This document shows positions 1 through 8,897 of a stretch of 46,307 nucleotides of DNA, piece by piece. The position numbers were made by a program, and so were the translations under genes. Within the stretch, counting starts at the first letter, position 1. Each line of letters opens with the position of its first letter. The notes beneath the pieces were generated by a model that was not told the origin of the DNA, did not search any database, and saw only the letters and a list, made by a program, of their open reading frames with translations. The DNA comes from Treponema sp. UBA6988 (GTDB lineage: Bacteria; Spirochaetota; Spirochaetia; Treponematales; Treponemataceae): the NCBI GenBank assembly GCA_002448445.1, contig DJYC01000063.1, positions 1 through 46,307 of the forward strand, in the 5' to 3' direction.

Positions 1-28
1 GACGAGCTGCCAACTGCTCTACCCAGCG
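1..28 (-). tRNA. Initiator tRNA-Met (5' part only, cut by window edge)
   Basis: Read on the minus strand, the first 28 bases give an acceptor strand CGCTGGG, the linker TA, a D stem GAGC/GCTC around an AGTTGGCA loop, and then GTC. This matches the 5' third of bacterial initiator tRNA, where C at position 1 is typical. The anticodon lies outside the window, so the identity rests on the D-arm and acceptor alone. An elongator tRNA is possible but fits less well. Confidence 0.75.
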
Positions 29-144
29 TCGTACTTATTTCTAAGATATTACTATAGAAATAATAAAAGGTCAAGGGCTTTTTGCGTTCAATTTGGATTT
101 TTCTGCAAAGCAATATCAAGCCAGGGAGGGCGACTTAGCAGCAT

Positions 145-303
145 GCAGAATTGCGTAGCGATTCTGCAATCCATCAAAAAATTCATGGATGGATTTTTTG
201 ATGGCAAGTCCTACGCGGGATTGGAGGGGCGCGGAGCGTTGCCGCAAGGCAATGGAGCCGGCAGGCGGAACCCCGGAAAGCCCGTGGCGAAAGGCCTGTT
301 CGG
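145..303 (+). repeat. Dispersed GC-rich mosaic repeat with hairpins (copy A)
   Basis: Two perfect hairpins (145-167, 7-bp arms; 171-204, 12-bp arms around TCATGGATGG) precede a GC-rich block with GGATTGGAGGGGCG and GGAACCCCGGAAAGCCCG. The GC block recurs at 13870-14047 and 29510-29605 in reverse orientation. Short ORFs here are by-products of the repeat. Nothing else is seen between the tRNA and the methyltransferase promoter. Confidence 0.7.
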
Positions 304-373
304 TCGAATTAGAGGAAGAATGAATGGTAGAGCGGTGACAGTTACCGTCCAGAAAATTTGAAAAAAGCCTCAA

Positions 374-402
374 TTGAAATTTAAGCGAAATGTTTGTATA
401 TT
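374..402 (+). promoter_or_regulatory. Promoter of the methyltransferase, leaderless type
   Basis: TTGAAA (374-379), a 17-bp spacer and TATATT (397-402) are followed by only 6 nt before ATG at 409. The predicted transcription start coincides with the A of the start codon, and there is no Shine-Dalgarno sequence. Confidence 0.7.
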
Positions 403-408
403 TTTAGC

Positions 409-1695
409 ATGGTTATTAGCGTTACTTTTTCTAAGCCGGCAGAAAACTGTGAGCAAGTTCTTGGAAAGGATTTTATAAAAGTTAGGATTTTCCGCAATGC
501 AGAAGCTGGACTTTCATCTGCAAAAAAGGCGAAGCTGCCCTACAGTGCGGAATTTTTTACAAAGACACAGGCCTTTCAAAAATCAATGTCGGAAGAAGAG
601 GTGAATGCTTTTATAGATGAACATGCGGGAAAAACTTTTAAGAATGTTGTTCAAAAGACTGACTCGCAGGAAATAAATTTCTTTTGCAACCGCCGCGGAG
701 AAGTAAAAAAATCTGTGCGCAATATTTCCAGTGGAATGAAGAACATAAATTTGCAGGGCATGGAAAACCGCCCTTCTGGAAACCGTACAAAAAATTATAT
801 TCTAAAGGAAGGAAACCCCATTCCTTTTTTGATTCACCTTGGCGTTATGACAAAAGACGGCAGCGTTGTTGCTTCCAAGTATGCAAAGTTTAGGCAGATA
901 AACCGCTTTCTTGAATATGTGCGGGACATTCTTCCAGACGTAAAAAAACTTTACGGCAAAGATTTTTCCAGAGAACGGCCTTTGCGCATTGCAGATTTTG
1001 GCTGCGGAAAATCATACCTTACTTTTGCAGTCTATTATTATCTTTGGCAGATTGAAAATATTCCTGTTCAGATTACGGGCCTGGACTTAAAGGAAGATGT
1101 GATTGCTTATTGCCAAAAACTTTCTGATGAACTTAATTATGATTCACTTAATTTTTTTGTGGGAAACATTGCGGATTTTTCTTACGAAAACAAGCCGGAC
1201 ATTATCATAACCCTTCACGCTTGCGACACCGCCACGGACTTTGCGCTGAATTTTGCGGTAAAGCAAAATGCCCTTGCCATTCTTAGCGTTCCCTGCTGCC
1301 AGCACGAAATTAACTTGCAACTAGAAAAAAACAAATCTCTTGTTGAGCCTTCAAATCCATTTGCTTCGCTTGAGCACTGGGGAATCTTCCGCGAACGCTT
1401 TGCAGCCCTTGCAACAGACGCAATACGCGCGGAGCTTTTGGAACAAGCAGGCTACAGCGTTCAGGTTTTGGAATTTATAGACATGGAGCATACGCCCAAA
1501 AACATTTTGCTCCGCGCTGTCCGCAAACGGAATGTCGGACCTGCCAAAGACGGATGTGTGCAAAGTGACGGGCTTGAAGATAATGCTGCTGAAAAACAGA
1601 TAAATGCCTCTGTTCAAAAAAGCAGGGAAAGGCTTGACTCTTTGCTCAAGACCCTTGGAGCTTCTCAAAGCCTGTGCGGATTGCTTGAAAGTTGA
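409..1695 (+). CDS. SAM-dependent methyltransferase (Methyltransf_32-like)
   Basis: A 428-residue protein with a class I methyltransferase core. The glycine-rich motif I DFGCGKSYLTFA is near residue 196, an acidic ribose-binding segment (GLDLKEDV) follows, and a HACDTATD motif is near 270. Next comes a PCCQHE motif near 296. Together these are the signature of the Methyltransf_32 family, some of which act on RNA; the substrate here is not evident. The N-terminal ~150 residues are less conserved and could bind substrate. I chose ATG at 409 over an upstream TTG (394), because the promoter -10 box would overlap that TTG. The 3' end overlaps the convergent PHP gene by 50 bp. Confidence 0.8.
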   Translation: MVISVTFSKPAENCEQVLGKDFIKVRIFRNAEAGLSSAKKAKLPYSAEFFTKTQAFQKSMSEEEVNAFIDEHAGKTFKNVVQKTDSQEINFFCNRRGEVKKSVRNISSGMKNINLQGMENRPSGNRTKNYILKEGNPIPFLIHLGVMTKDGSVVASKYAKFRQINRFLEYVRDILPDVKKLYGKDFSRERPLRIADFGCGKSYLTFAVYYYLWQIENIPVQITGLDLKEDVIAYCQKLSDELNYDSLNFFVGNIADFSYENKPDIIITLHACDTATDFALNFAVKQNALAILSVPCCQHEINLQLEKNKSLVEPSNPFASLEHWGIFRERFAALATDAIRAELLEQAGYSVQVLEFIDMEHTPKNILLRAVRKRNVGPAKDGCVQSDGLEDNAAEKQINASVQKSRERLDSLLKTLGASQSLCGLLES

Positions 1696-2269
1696 TTGAT
1701 TCATTGGCAGAAAAGAGGCCGCAATCCCCTATGTCAAAGTCAAGAAAATTTTTCCTTAGCTGAAAGATTTCTTCTATTGGCTGTTTGTATCTGTCAGGCA
1801 GGGCTTCATTTTTAAACACGAGGCCACCCTTGCTTTCGACTTCTTTTTTAAGTTCATTAAATGAAACAGGGGATGCAACTTGCAGGTATTTTTTTTCTAC
1901 GGAAAGAATGCCGTCGTCTTCATCAACGCAGTATTGTCTGGGGTCTTGTCCATGTAAATCCTTGGGCAAATCAGCGGGCAGCGTTCGGTACCATGCGTAG
2001 TTAAAATCCATTGCAAGTTCCAGATTGGAAAAAAGAACAAGGGCTTTTCTGTCCCTGCACCATGCTTCCATTCCGTACAAGGCTAAGATTCCATGCCGCT
2101 TGCAGCAGATAGAAAATGCTGGCGCATTAAGGCAGGTGTTTACGTCCGTTATTGCGGCCAGCTGAATTTTCTCTTTGCAAAGGAATTCTGTAATCATGCG
2201 GGGAGTAAAAAGAGTCGGGCTTCCCTGAGTAATGCATGTTCGTATGGAAAGGATTGCCTTACAAAACAT
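1646..2269 (-). CDS. PHP-domain-like protein, probably metal-site degenerate
   Basis: A 207-residue protein resembling short PHP phosphoesterases. The N-terminus (SIRTCITQGSPTLFTPRMI) aligns in style with the HxHTxL start of PHP proteins, but the first metal-binding His is replaced (Arg). LALYGMEAW resembles the following IGxE strand. It is the last gene of a minus-strand operon: its ATG overlaps the end of the upstream HAD gene by 11 bp. Its 3' end overlaps the methyltransferase gene by 50 bp. The activity may be lost or altered; the assignment is by pattern only. Confidence 0.6.
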   Translation of the reverse strand: MFCKAILSIRTCITQGSPTLFTPRMITEFLCKEKIQLAAITDVNTCLNAPAFSICCKRHGILALYGMEAWCRDRKALVLFSNLELAMDFNYAWYRTLPADLPKDLHGQDPRQYCVDEDDGILSVEKKYLQVASPVSFNELKKEVESKGGLVFKNEALPDRYKQPIEEIFQLRKNFLDFDIGDCGLFSANESINFQAIRTGFEKLQGS

Positions 2270-3080
2270 TTTTTTCTATGAACATTCCAACTCCGCTAGA
2301 ATTGTTGTCATATTCGGTAGTAAAGTCGGCAATGCCCTTTATGTAATCCAGTCCGTTTTTCATGCAGACGCCGTACTTGCAAAGGCGTATCATGCTTTCG
2401 TCATTCATGCTGTCGCCAAAGCCCATCGTTCTGTTCTTGTCAAGGCCAATGTGGTCGGAAAGCCAGCTTATGGCTTCTCCCTTTCCGCAGTTGGGTGGCA
2501 AGATTTCAAGAAAATATGGCTTACTTGTAAAGACAACAGCCTTATCACCAAAATCGGCCTTTAGCTTTTTCTGCAAAACTTGAAGCTGGTCTGGATCTCC
2601 GGGGACAAGCATTTTTGTAAAGCCCTGCTGTAGGAAAGCGTCATAGTCTTCTATTTCCTTTCCTTTGAGTCCGCAAAGCTTTACGTCTATGTCCGTCCAT
2701 TCGGTTTGCTTTTGGTAGTAAATTGTGTCCGCAGTATAGACTTCGCTAAAAAGCCCCATCTTTTGGGCTTCCTCGTTTGCATGGTGAAGAATGTCATAGG
2801 AAACCTTCTGGCAGTAGATTTGCTTTCTTTCGTGAAGGTCAAAGACGGAGCATCCGTTTATGGCAATTATGTAGCGGCCTGCCTGCATACCGGCAATCTC
2901 CAAGCGGCGCACATAGGGAAGAATTGCGTCTTCTGCGCGGCCAGAACAGAGGACAACGTAAATGCCAAGTTCCGCTGCCTTCCTTAACGCCTCCACGTTT
3001 TTGTCGGAAATGTTGCGGTCCTTGTCCAAAAGAGTGTCATCTAAATCCAGGGCTATAAGGCCTACGTCCAGCTTGCTCAT
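2259..3080 (-). CDS. Cof-type HAD-superfamily phosphatase
   Basis: A 273-residue HAD hydrolase of the Cof/YidA type. Motif I is ALDLDDTLLD with nucleophile D12 and acid/base D14. Motif II is the Ser in LCSGR, motif III a Lys in the KGEAISWL region, and motif IV GFGDSMNDESM. The cap is of the C2 type, as in cytoplasmic sugar-phosphate or FMN/PLP phosphatases. ATG at 3080 lies 2 nt after the ettA stop, so the genes are translationally coupled; a longer reading into ettA is unlikely to be used. The substrate is not predictable from sequence. Confidence 0.88.
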   Translation of the reverse strand: MSKLDVGLIALDLDDTLLDKDRNISDKNVEALRKAAELGIYVVLCSGRAEDAILPYVRRLEIAGMQAGRYIIAINGCSVFDLHERKQIYCQKVSYDILHHANEEAQKMGLFSEVYTADTIYYQKQTEWTDIDVKLCGLKGKEIEDYDAFLQQGFTKMLVPGDPDQLQVLQKKLKADFGDKAVVFTSKPYFLEILPPNCGKGEAISWLSDHIGLDKNRTMGFGDSMNDESMIRLCKYGVCMKNGLDYIKGIADFTTEYDNNSSGVGMFIEKNVL

Positions 3081-3082
3081 AC

Positions 3083-4846
3083 TTAGCGCACCAACTTTCT
3101 GTAAACGGTCTTGTGAGGACGGTCTGCGTCTTCTCCAAGCTGCTGCCGTCTCCATTCTGCGTATTCAGACCAGTTGCCCTCGTACCATTTGACTTCGCTG
3201 TTGTTTTCAAAGGCAAGGATATGGGTGCAAACTCTGTCCAGGAAGTAGCGGTCGTGGCTGATTACAAGCACAACTCCTGCAAAATCGTTTATGGCTTCTT
3301 CAAGTGAGCGGGTTGTTGTAATGTCCAAGTCATTCGTGGGTTCGTCCAAAAGAAGAACATTGCCAGCTTCCTTGAACATCATGCCCATGTTTAGGCGGTT
3401 CTTTTCTCCACCAGAAAGCACTTCCACTTTTTTGTTCTGCTCAGGCCCATTAAAGTTGAACCAAGAACAGTAGGCGCGGCTGTTTACCTCGCGGACTGCA
3501 CCGTTAACAGGGCGGCCCTTTTCGTCCACAGCACCAAGCTTTACCAAATCCAAACCGTCGCTCAAAGTTTCCCAGACGGTCTTTTTTGGATCAAGCTTGC
3601 TCCTCATCTGGTCTACGTAAACAAGCTTAACTGTTTCGCCAACCTTTATGTTTCCAGAATCAGGCTTTTCCTCTCCAAGTGAACCGTCGGGAAGAAGAAC
3701 CTTCTGTCCAGCGGCAGTTGCAATCATCTTAAAGAGGGTTGTCTTACCCGCACCGTTTGGACCAACAATTCCAACTACAGCACCGGCCGGAATGTGGAAG
3801 TCCAGGTTTTCAAAAAGAACGCGGTCGTCAAAAGACTTTGTAAGCTTTTCCGCATCAATTACAACGTTTCCAAGGCGGGGACCTGCCGGAATAGAAATCT
3901 GGCTTTCCTTAAGCTTTACCCTCTGGCTTTCTTCTGCCAAGAGCTGCTCATACTTTGTAATGTGTTCCTTATGTTTTGCCTGCCTACCCTTTGCACCAGC
4001 GTGAATCCACTCAAGCTCTTCTGCCATCTGCTTCTGGCGCACAGAGGCCTGCTTTTCTTCCAGGGCAAGGCGCTTCTGCTTTGCATCCAGCCATGCAGAA
4101 TAGTTGCCCTTGAAAGGATAGCCTTCTCCCCTGTCCATTTCCAAAATCCAGCCTGCAACATTGTCCAAGAAGTAGCGGTCGTGGGTAATTGCAATAATTG
4201 TTCCCGGATAGTTTTGAAGGTGGCGTTCAAGCCAAGCAACGGTTTCTGCATCAAGATGGTTTGTAGGTTCATCAAGAAGAAGAATGTCCGGCTGCTGCAA
4301 AAGAAGGCGGCACAAGGCAACACGTCTGCGTTCACCACCGGAAAGCACGTCTACAACCTGATCCGGCGGAGGGCAGCGAAGGGCATCCATTGCAAGCTCC
4401 AAGTTTGCGTCCAAGTTCCATGCATCGGCAGCATCAAGTTTTTCCTGAAGCTCTGCCTGGCGGGCACACAGCTTATCAAAATCCGCATCGGGGTCACCAA
4501 AGGCCTCGTTCACCTTGTCAAATTCCGCAAGCAAATCCGTAATTGGCTTTACGCCTTCCATAACGATTTCTTTTACGGTCTTGCCGTTTTCCAAATAAGG
4601 CTCCTGTTCCAAGTAGCCCATTGAATATCCGTCAGAAAGGTGGGTCTCGCCAGTGTAGTCCTTGTCTATTCCTGCAAAAATCTTAAATAGCGAAGATTTA
4701 CCGGCACCGTTTTCACCAATAACGCCAATCTTTGCACCGTAATAATATGAAATGCTTATGTCTTTAAGAACAACCTTTGTTCCGTATGCGCGCGAAACGC
4801 GGTCCATCGTGTAAATAATTTTCTTGTCGTCTACAGTCTTTGCCAT
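3083..4846 (-). CDS. ettA: Energy-dependent translational throttle protein EttA (ABC-F ATPase)
   Basis: A 587-residue ABC-F protein with two ATPase domains and no membrane segments. The first has Walker A GENGAGKSS and signature LSGGERRR. The second has Walker A GPNGAGKTT and signature LSGGEKNR. Both have LLLDEPTN Walker B motifs, and an arm/linker rich in charged residues joins them. EttA binds the ribosomal E site and gates early elongation by ATP/ADP ratio. It is slightly longer than the E. coli protein (555 residues). The start MAKTVDDKKI at 4846 is chosen because a promoter places transcription at that ATG. It is first in an operon with the HAD and PHP genes. Confidence 0.92.
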   Translation of the reverse strand: MAKTVDDKKIIYTMDRVSRAYGTKVVLKDISISYYYGAKIGVIGENGAGKSSLFKIFAGIDKDYTGETHLSDGYSMGYLEQEPYLENGKTVKEIVMEGVKPITDLLAEFDKVNEAFGDPDADFDKLCARQAELQEKLDAADAWNLDANLELAMDALRCPPPDQVVDVLSGGERRRVALCRLLLQQPDILLLDEPTNHLDAETVAWLERHLQNYPGTIIAITHDRYFLDNVAGWILEMDRGEGYPFKGNYSAWLDAKQKRLALEEKQASVRQKQMAEELEWIHAGAKGRQAKHKEHITKYEQLLAEESQRVKLKESQISIPAGPRLGNVVIDAEKLTKSFDDRVLFENLDFHIPAGAVVGIVGPNGAGKTTLFKMIATAAGQKVLLPDGSLGEEKPDSGNIKVGETVKLVYVDQMRSKLDPKKTVWETLSDGLDLVKLGAVDEKGRPVNGAVREVNSRAYCSWFNFNGPEQNKKVEVLSGGEKNRLNMGMMFKEAGNVLLLDEPTNDLDITTTRSLEEAINDFAGVVLVISHDRYFLDRVCTHILAFENNSEVKWYEGNWSEYAEWRRQQLGEDADRPHKTVYRKLVR

Positions 4847-4852
4847 GCAGAT

Positions 4853-4881
4853 AGTATATAGAAGAAAGTATTCTTTGTCCA
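4853..4881 (-). promoter_or_regulatory. ettA promoter, leaderless type
   Basis: On the minus strand, TGGACA (4881-4876), a 17-bp spacer and TATACT (4858-4853) are followed by 6 nt and then ATG at 4846. No Shine-Dalgarno sequence precedes the start. Confidence 0.7.
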
Positions 4882-4904
4882 CCTTGGAGCACAGACCTCT
4901 TAAA

Positions 4905-5045
4905 ACTGTTTTTGCCGCTACACGGCAAAAAAGGCCCTTTGTCTCCCGTGCTTCGGGGTTCCGGCTTTCGCCTCCATTGCCGGGGTCAGGGCCCCCTTGG
5001 CAACCCGCTTGCGCGGGCCCCTACGCCCGGGGCTAGGCTTCTTGG
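4905..5045 (+). repeat. GC-rich intergenic mosaic repeat (copy B)
   Basis: This stretch carries a TTTTGCCG/CGGCAAAA hairpin, then CGGGGTTCCGG, CGCCTCCATTGC and a GCGGGCCCC-rich segment. The pieces are shared with other intergenic patches in the window, chiefly in the reverse sense to copy A. Confidence 0.6.
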
Positions 5046-5056
5046 TGTTCGTGGCT

Positions 5057-5977
5057 TTAGAATTTACGTATGGGTCTTACAAAATTATAGATATAGCTTT
5101 TGGGTGTGCCGTGTGTAGAATCGTCTGCATTCGCAAAAAGGTTGGTGCTGTAGGCTGTTGCCGCTATAAAATTGTTTGCAAGATTTTCATTGCTCTTAAA
5201 CACCCACTGCGTTGAAGACCAATAATAATCAGCTGCATTTTTTGAAGCGCTTGGATTTATCAGCTCTGCACCCGGTATTCTTTTAAGTGCATTTTCTACA
5301 TTATACTTATAGTACATGAGCATCTTGAGTTCAGCAGTTGAAGGAAGATACCAACCGCTCTTGTATCCTGGCGCTGAATAATTTGCACAGTAGTTGAAGG
5401 CCGGATAATTTTTTGCGCATTTTTCAGGAGTGTTTGTTCCGGCAGGATCGGCAGCCTTTATTACATTCCAGTTGTCGGCTCCAGAAGTGCTGCTGGTCTT
5501 AAAATTCATTTTGTACCCCAAGGAATTTTCATCAGCCCATGCAAGACTTGTCATCGTGAGTGCAACGCCAAGCCTGTTTTTTGCATCAAAAATAACTGCG
5601 ACCGGAGTCTTTGATTTGTCAAAGGAGTACTCTGTAGTCATGGTACCGTCAGAATAGACAATGTTTCCTGGCGCAAAATAGGTTACGTACTTAGGTTCGT
5701 CTGTATCCTTGCGCTTGTACATGTCCTCTACAATTACCGTGCTTACGGTCTTTCCGTCATCTGATACGGTTGTGGTTACGGTTTTTCCATCCTTCGTCGT
5801 GCTAGTCGTTTTAGTGCCGTTGGCGGGCTGACTCGTTTTGCCAGATGATGGCGATGAGGATGATGGAACTGCGGCAAGGTCGCTCATAAGTCCATCAAAA
5901 GTTGAGCAGCCTAAAACTGAAAAAATCATTGCAAGACAAAATGCAGCCGCAAGACATCCTAAAGTTTTTGCTTTCAT
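5057..5977 (-). CDS. Lipoprotein with DUF1566-like (Lcl) C-terminal domain
   Basis: A 306-residue protein. The signal peptide ends in a lipobox (SVLGC, Cys ~24), so it is probably lipid-anchored outside the inner membrane. A low-complexity Ser/Thr/Lys linker (residues ~35-90) is followed by a C-terminal domain with GWYLPSTAELK, YYWSST and a final NFVRPIRKF, the pattern of DUF1566/Lcl domains often found on surface-exposed spirochete lipoproteins. A strong GGGGG Shine-Dalgarno precedes ATG 5977. A role in adhesion or substrate binding is inference only. Confidence 0.75.
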   Translation of the reverse strand: MKAKTLGCLAAAFCLAMIFSVLGCSTFDGLMSDLAAVPSSSSPSSGKTSQPANGTKTTSTTKDGKTVTTTVSDDGKTVSTVIVEDMYKRKDTDEPKYVTYFAPGNIVYSDGTMTTEYSFDKSKTPVAVIFDAKNRLGVALTMTSLAWADENSLGYKMNFKTSSTSGADNWNVIKAADPAGTNTPEKCAKNYPAFNYCANYSAPGYKSGWYLPSTAELKMLMYYKYNVENALKRIPGAELINPSASKNAADYYWSSTQWVFKSNENLANNFIAATAYSTNLFANADDSTHGTPKSYIYNFVRPIRKF

Positions 5978-6121
5978 TTAAAACCCCCGTTTTTATCGGT
6001 ATGCCCTTTACTCTATACTCAATGCAAAACTTTTCGGCGCACATACATAGATATATATGAACAAGTATAACACACTATTCGGTCAAATGCCAGAAGCCGA
6101 ATTGAATATAAAATTGCTCAA

Positions 6122-6150
6122 TTGCAAAATCGCGTTTAATTTATTATATT
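6122..6150 (+). promoter_or_regulatory. Promoter of the pyrK-pyrD fusion gene
   Basis: TTGCAA (6122-6127), a 17-bp spacer and TATATT (6145-6150). A short leader with an AGAGGTG ribosome binding site precedes ATG 6169, so this gene has a normal leader, unlike many of its neighbours. Confidence 0.65.
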
Positions 6151-6168
6151 AGCGTTAGAGGTGCAATC

Positions 6169-8001
6169 ATGGTAGACCAGGCTCAGATAGACAAAGACGG
6201 CAATGGAATTTTATTTAACGGAAGCGCAAAAGTTGAGCGCATAGAAAATGTGACAGGGCAAAGGGACGTGTTTCTTTTGCAGGCAGTTTATGAATTTGAA
6301 CGGCCAAGTCAGATTTGCCCAAGGCCCGGTCAGTTCTACATGATACGCACAAAGACCAGCAATGGTTATTTTAAAAGACCAATCAGCGTTTACCATTCAG
6401 AAGAATTTGCGGATTCTGCTTCCGGCAAGAGGATGCTCAGGCTCCAGTTCCTTATTTTGCAAAAGGGCGAAGGCACAAAAGAGCTTTGCAGCCTGAATGC
6501 CGGAGACGAGTTTTTGGTTCAGGGGCCACTTGGAAATGAATTTGCCCTTACGCCGGAATTAAAGGATGCCGTCTCTTCTACAGCACCTTCTGCCAAGCGG
6601 GAAATTTGTATTGTTGGCGGAGGAATAGGAGTTGCGCCTGTTGCAAATTTTGCATCATCTTTGCCTGCCACAAGCTACGACTTTTACGCCTGCTTTAAGA
6701 GCGGAACTTACGGTTTGGAATACGTAAATGGTAACACAATAATCACTACGGACGACGGAAGCGCAGGAATTAAGGGTATGCTGCCAACTGCCCTGACTGC
6801 CCAAAAGATAAAGGAATGTGGCTACAAGGCAATTTATGCATGTGGCCCTACCCCAATGCTTGTCTACGTTCAGAAGGTTGCAAGGGAATGCGGAATAAAG
6901 GCCTTTCTTAGCATGGAACACAGAATGCTTTGTGGAGCGGGAGCCTGCCTTGGCTGTACAATAAGCACGACTCAGGGAAGCCTACGTGTTTGCAAAGACG
7001 GACCTGTTTTTGATTCGGACATAATTCAGTTTGAAGCGCCTTGTCCAAGAAGAACTCCCCTTGCAGAAAATCAGGAAGTGGATTTGAGCGTGGACATGTG
7101 CGGAATCCACTTTGAAAACCCGCTTTTTGCCGCTGCCGGAACATTCGGCTTTGGACAGAATTTCCGTGGCTTTGCAGACGTAAACGACTGGGGCGCAATC
7201 TGTTCAAAAGGAACAACTCTGGAGGAACGCCAGGGTAACGAAGGTGAGCGCTGCATAGAAGTTCCTTCCGGCGACATCAACTCCATAGGCTTGCAGAATC
7301 CAGGCATCCGTTCTGTTACAAAAGAAATTATTCCCCAGATGCTAAAGCTCAAACCTGTTGCCATTTTAAACCTTGCAGGCGGAAGCATAGAATCTTATGT
7401 AGAAGCTGCAAAGATTGCAGAAGAAAGTGCTGTTCCAATGATAGAGCTTAACATAAGCTGCCCCAACGTAAAGGCCGGCGGTATGGCATGGGGAACAGAT
7501 CCAAAGGCCGCATTTGAATGTGTTAGCGCAGTCCGTGCGGTTGTAAAAAAGCCCCTTATGGTAAAGCTTTCTCCAAATGCCCCTGACTTGCGGGCTGTTG
7601 CAATGGCCTGTGTGGAAGCAGGTGCAGATGCCCTTAGCCTTATAAACACCATTCAGTCAATGGCAATAGACGTGGATAAGGGAAGGCCTTTCTTTAAGAA
7701 TGTGCGAGCCGGTTTGTGCGGTCCGGCTGTAAGACCCATTGCCTTGCGCATGGTTTACGATGTTGTGCAGGAGATGAACAAACTGCCTGTTGAAAAAAGG
7801 GTTCCAGTTGTTGGCATTGGCGGAATTGCAACTTGGCATGATGCGGTTGAATTCATTATGGCTGGTGCGCATGCGGTTCAAATTGGAAGTGCCATCTTTG
7901 CAAACCCCAACGTAGCCAAGGAAATTCTTTGCGGACTAAAAGCCTTTATGAAGAGCCACGGTTATGCAAACCTGGAAGAAATGCGCGGTATTGCCCAGTA
8001 G
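6169..8001 (+). CDS. pyrKD: Fused dihydroorotate dehydrogenase B (PyrK electron-transfer subunit + PyrD catalytic subunit)
   Basis: A 610-residue fusion for de novo pyrimidine synthesis (dihydroorotate to orotate, NAD+ as acceptor). Residues ~1-300 are PyrK: an FAD-binding barrel (RPISVY near residue 70), an NAD-binding region with IVGGGIGVAP, and a 2Fe-2S site with C255, C260, C263 and C275. Residues ~305-610 are class 1B PyrD: the FMN barrel begins at DMCGIHFENPLFAAAGTFGFG. NISCPNVK holds the likely catalytic C431, and VVGIGGIATWHDA / GAHAVQIGSAIF form the FMN phosphate site. In most bacteria these are two adjacent genes; here they form one continuous frame with all key residues present. 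Confidence 0.92.
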   Translation: MVDQAQIDKDGNGILFNGSAKVERIENVTGQRDVFLLQAVYEFERPSQICPRPGQFYMIRTKTSNGYFKRPISVYHSEEFADSASGKRMLRLQFLILQKGEGTKELCSLNAGDEFLVQGPLGNEFALTPELKDAVSSTAPSAKREICIVGGGIGVAPVANFASSLPATSYDFYACFKSGTYGLEYVNGNTIITTDDGSAGIKGMLPTALTAQKIKECGYKAIYACGPTPMLVYVQKVARECGIKAFLSMEHRMLCGAGACLGCTISTTQGSLRVCKDGPVFDSDIIQFEAPCPRRTPLAENQEVDLSVDMCGIHFENPLFAAAGTFGFGQNFRGFADVNDWGAICSKGTTLEERQGNEGERCIEVPSGDINSIGLQNPGIRSVTKEIIPQMLKLKPVAILNLAGGSIESYVEAAKIAEESAVPMIELNISCPNVKAGGMAWGTDPKAAFECVSAVRAVVKKPLMVKLSPNAPDLRAVAMACVEAGADALSLINTIQSMAIDVDKGRPFFKNVRAGLCGPAVRPIALRMVYDVVQEMNKLPVEKRVPVVGIGGIATWHDAVEFIMAGAHAVQIGSAIFANPNVAKEILCGLKAFMKSHGYANLEEMRGIAQ

Positions 8002-8019
8002 GTTTACAGGGAGGTAGGT

Positions 8020-8862
8020 TCACAGGGAACTTTTTCTTCTTTCCTCACGAACCTGTTCCGGGGTTTTACCAAAGGTCTTTTTAAATTCGCGGATAAAGAC
8101 CTTGTAGTTTGTAAGCCCACATTCATCCATGATTACGGAAATCTTCTGGTCGCTATTTTGCAGCATCTGGTAAAAGGCGGAAATGCGGAGGGACATAAGA
8201 TATTCGTTAAAAGTCATGTCCGTGTATTTCTTAAAGAGGCGGCACATGTGTTCTGGCGTTACGTTAAGAATGTCTGCCGCATCGCCAAGGCTTATCTTGT
8301 TGCGGAATTCTTTTTCAACATAAGCCATTACCGGCGAAATGCGGTTGATTCCATAATAGGAAGCTGCCCCGGATTTTTTTTGTTCAACTTTATAAAGCGT
8401 TAGAAGCTGGTAGAAAAAATCATAGAGGAGAGAAACAAATTTTATCCTGTTTTCCTTGCGCTTGTCGTCCACGGATTTTAGCATCTTGGAAAGGTAGGCA
8501 AAAAGTTTTTCCGCTTCCAGGGAAGTGGGTCTTTCCTTTAGCACCACGTTTTCTATTTCTTCATAAACGCCCTCAAAAGCGCTAAGAGGAACTTGAAGCA
8601 AAATGTACCTTGCATGGCCGCAGAGCTTTGACGAATGGATTACTTCCGAATTGATGATTATCATGTCTCCGTCGCCCAAGACATACTTTCGCTGCTCAAT
8701 TTTAAAATCAATTTTTCCTTCAAGCACGTAAAGAATTTCTATGTGGTTGTGCCAGTGGAAGGGTGAATAAAAATTTACGTCGTCAACCACTTCAAAGCGT
8801 ATTGAAAACTGAAGGTCAAAGTGCCTCTTGTGGAGGATGTTCTCGTGCTTGAATTCTTTCAT
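8020..8862 (-). CDS. AraC-family transcriptional regulator
   Basis: A 280-residue regulator. The N-terminal cupin-like effector domain (HWHNHIEILYVLEGK, residues ~36-50; a GDGDMIIINSEVIH metal/ligand strand) leads to a C-terminal double helix-turn-helix (~180-275). That part contains SLGDAADILNVTPEHMCRLF and ends with GKTPEQVREERR. It is convergent with the pyrKD gene and divergent from the FGE-like lipoprotein gene at 9017, which it could control. The effector is probably a sugar, as usual for this architecture, but that is inference. Confidence 0.85.
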   Translation of the reverse strand: MKEFKHENILHKRHFDLQFSIRFEVVDDVNFYSPFHWHNHIEILYVLEGKIDFKIEQRKYVLGDGDMIIINSEVIHSSKLCGHARYILLQVPLSAFEGVYEEIENVVLKERPTSLEAEKLFAYLSKMLKSVDDKRKENRIKFVSLLYDFFYQLLTLYKVEQKKSGAASYYGINRISPVMAYVEKEFRNKISLGDAADILNVTPEHMCRLFKKYTDMTFNEYLMSLRISAFYQMLQNSDQKISVIMDECGLTNYKVFIREFKKTFGKTPEQVREERRKSSL

Positions 8863-8868
8863 ATCAAT

Positions 8869-8897
8869 ATTCTATTGTAAAAGTGGCATAAATTCAA
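8869..8897 (-). promoter_or_regulatory. araC-family gene promoter, leaderless type
   Basis: On the minus strand, TTGAAT (8897-8892), a 17-bp spacer and TAGAAT (8874-8869) are followed by 6 nt and then ATG 8862. No ribosome binding site is seen. Confidence 0.65.

Noticed and set aside
143..361. 72-residue ORF before the methyltransferase
   Set aside because: It spans a dispersed repeat with hairpins; the same block occurs elsewhere in other frames.
3794..4624. 276-residue plus-strand ORF opposite ettA
   Set aside because: It lies wholly antisense to a clear ABC-F gene, is Cys/Phe-rich without domain logic, and has no ribosome binding site or promoter.
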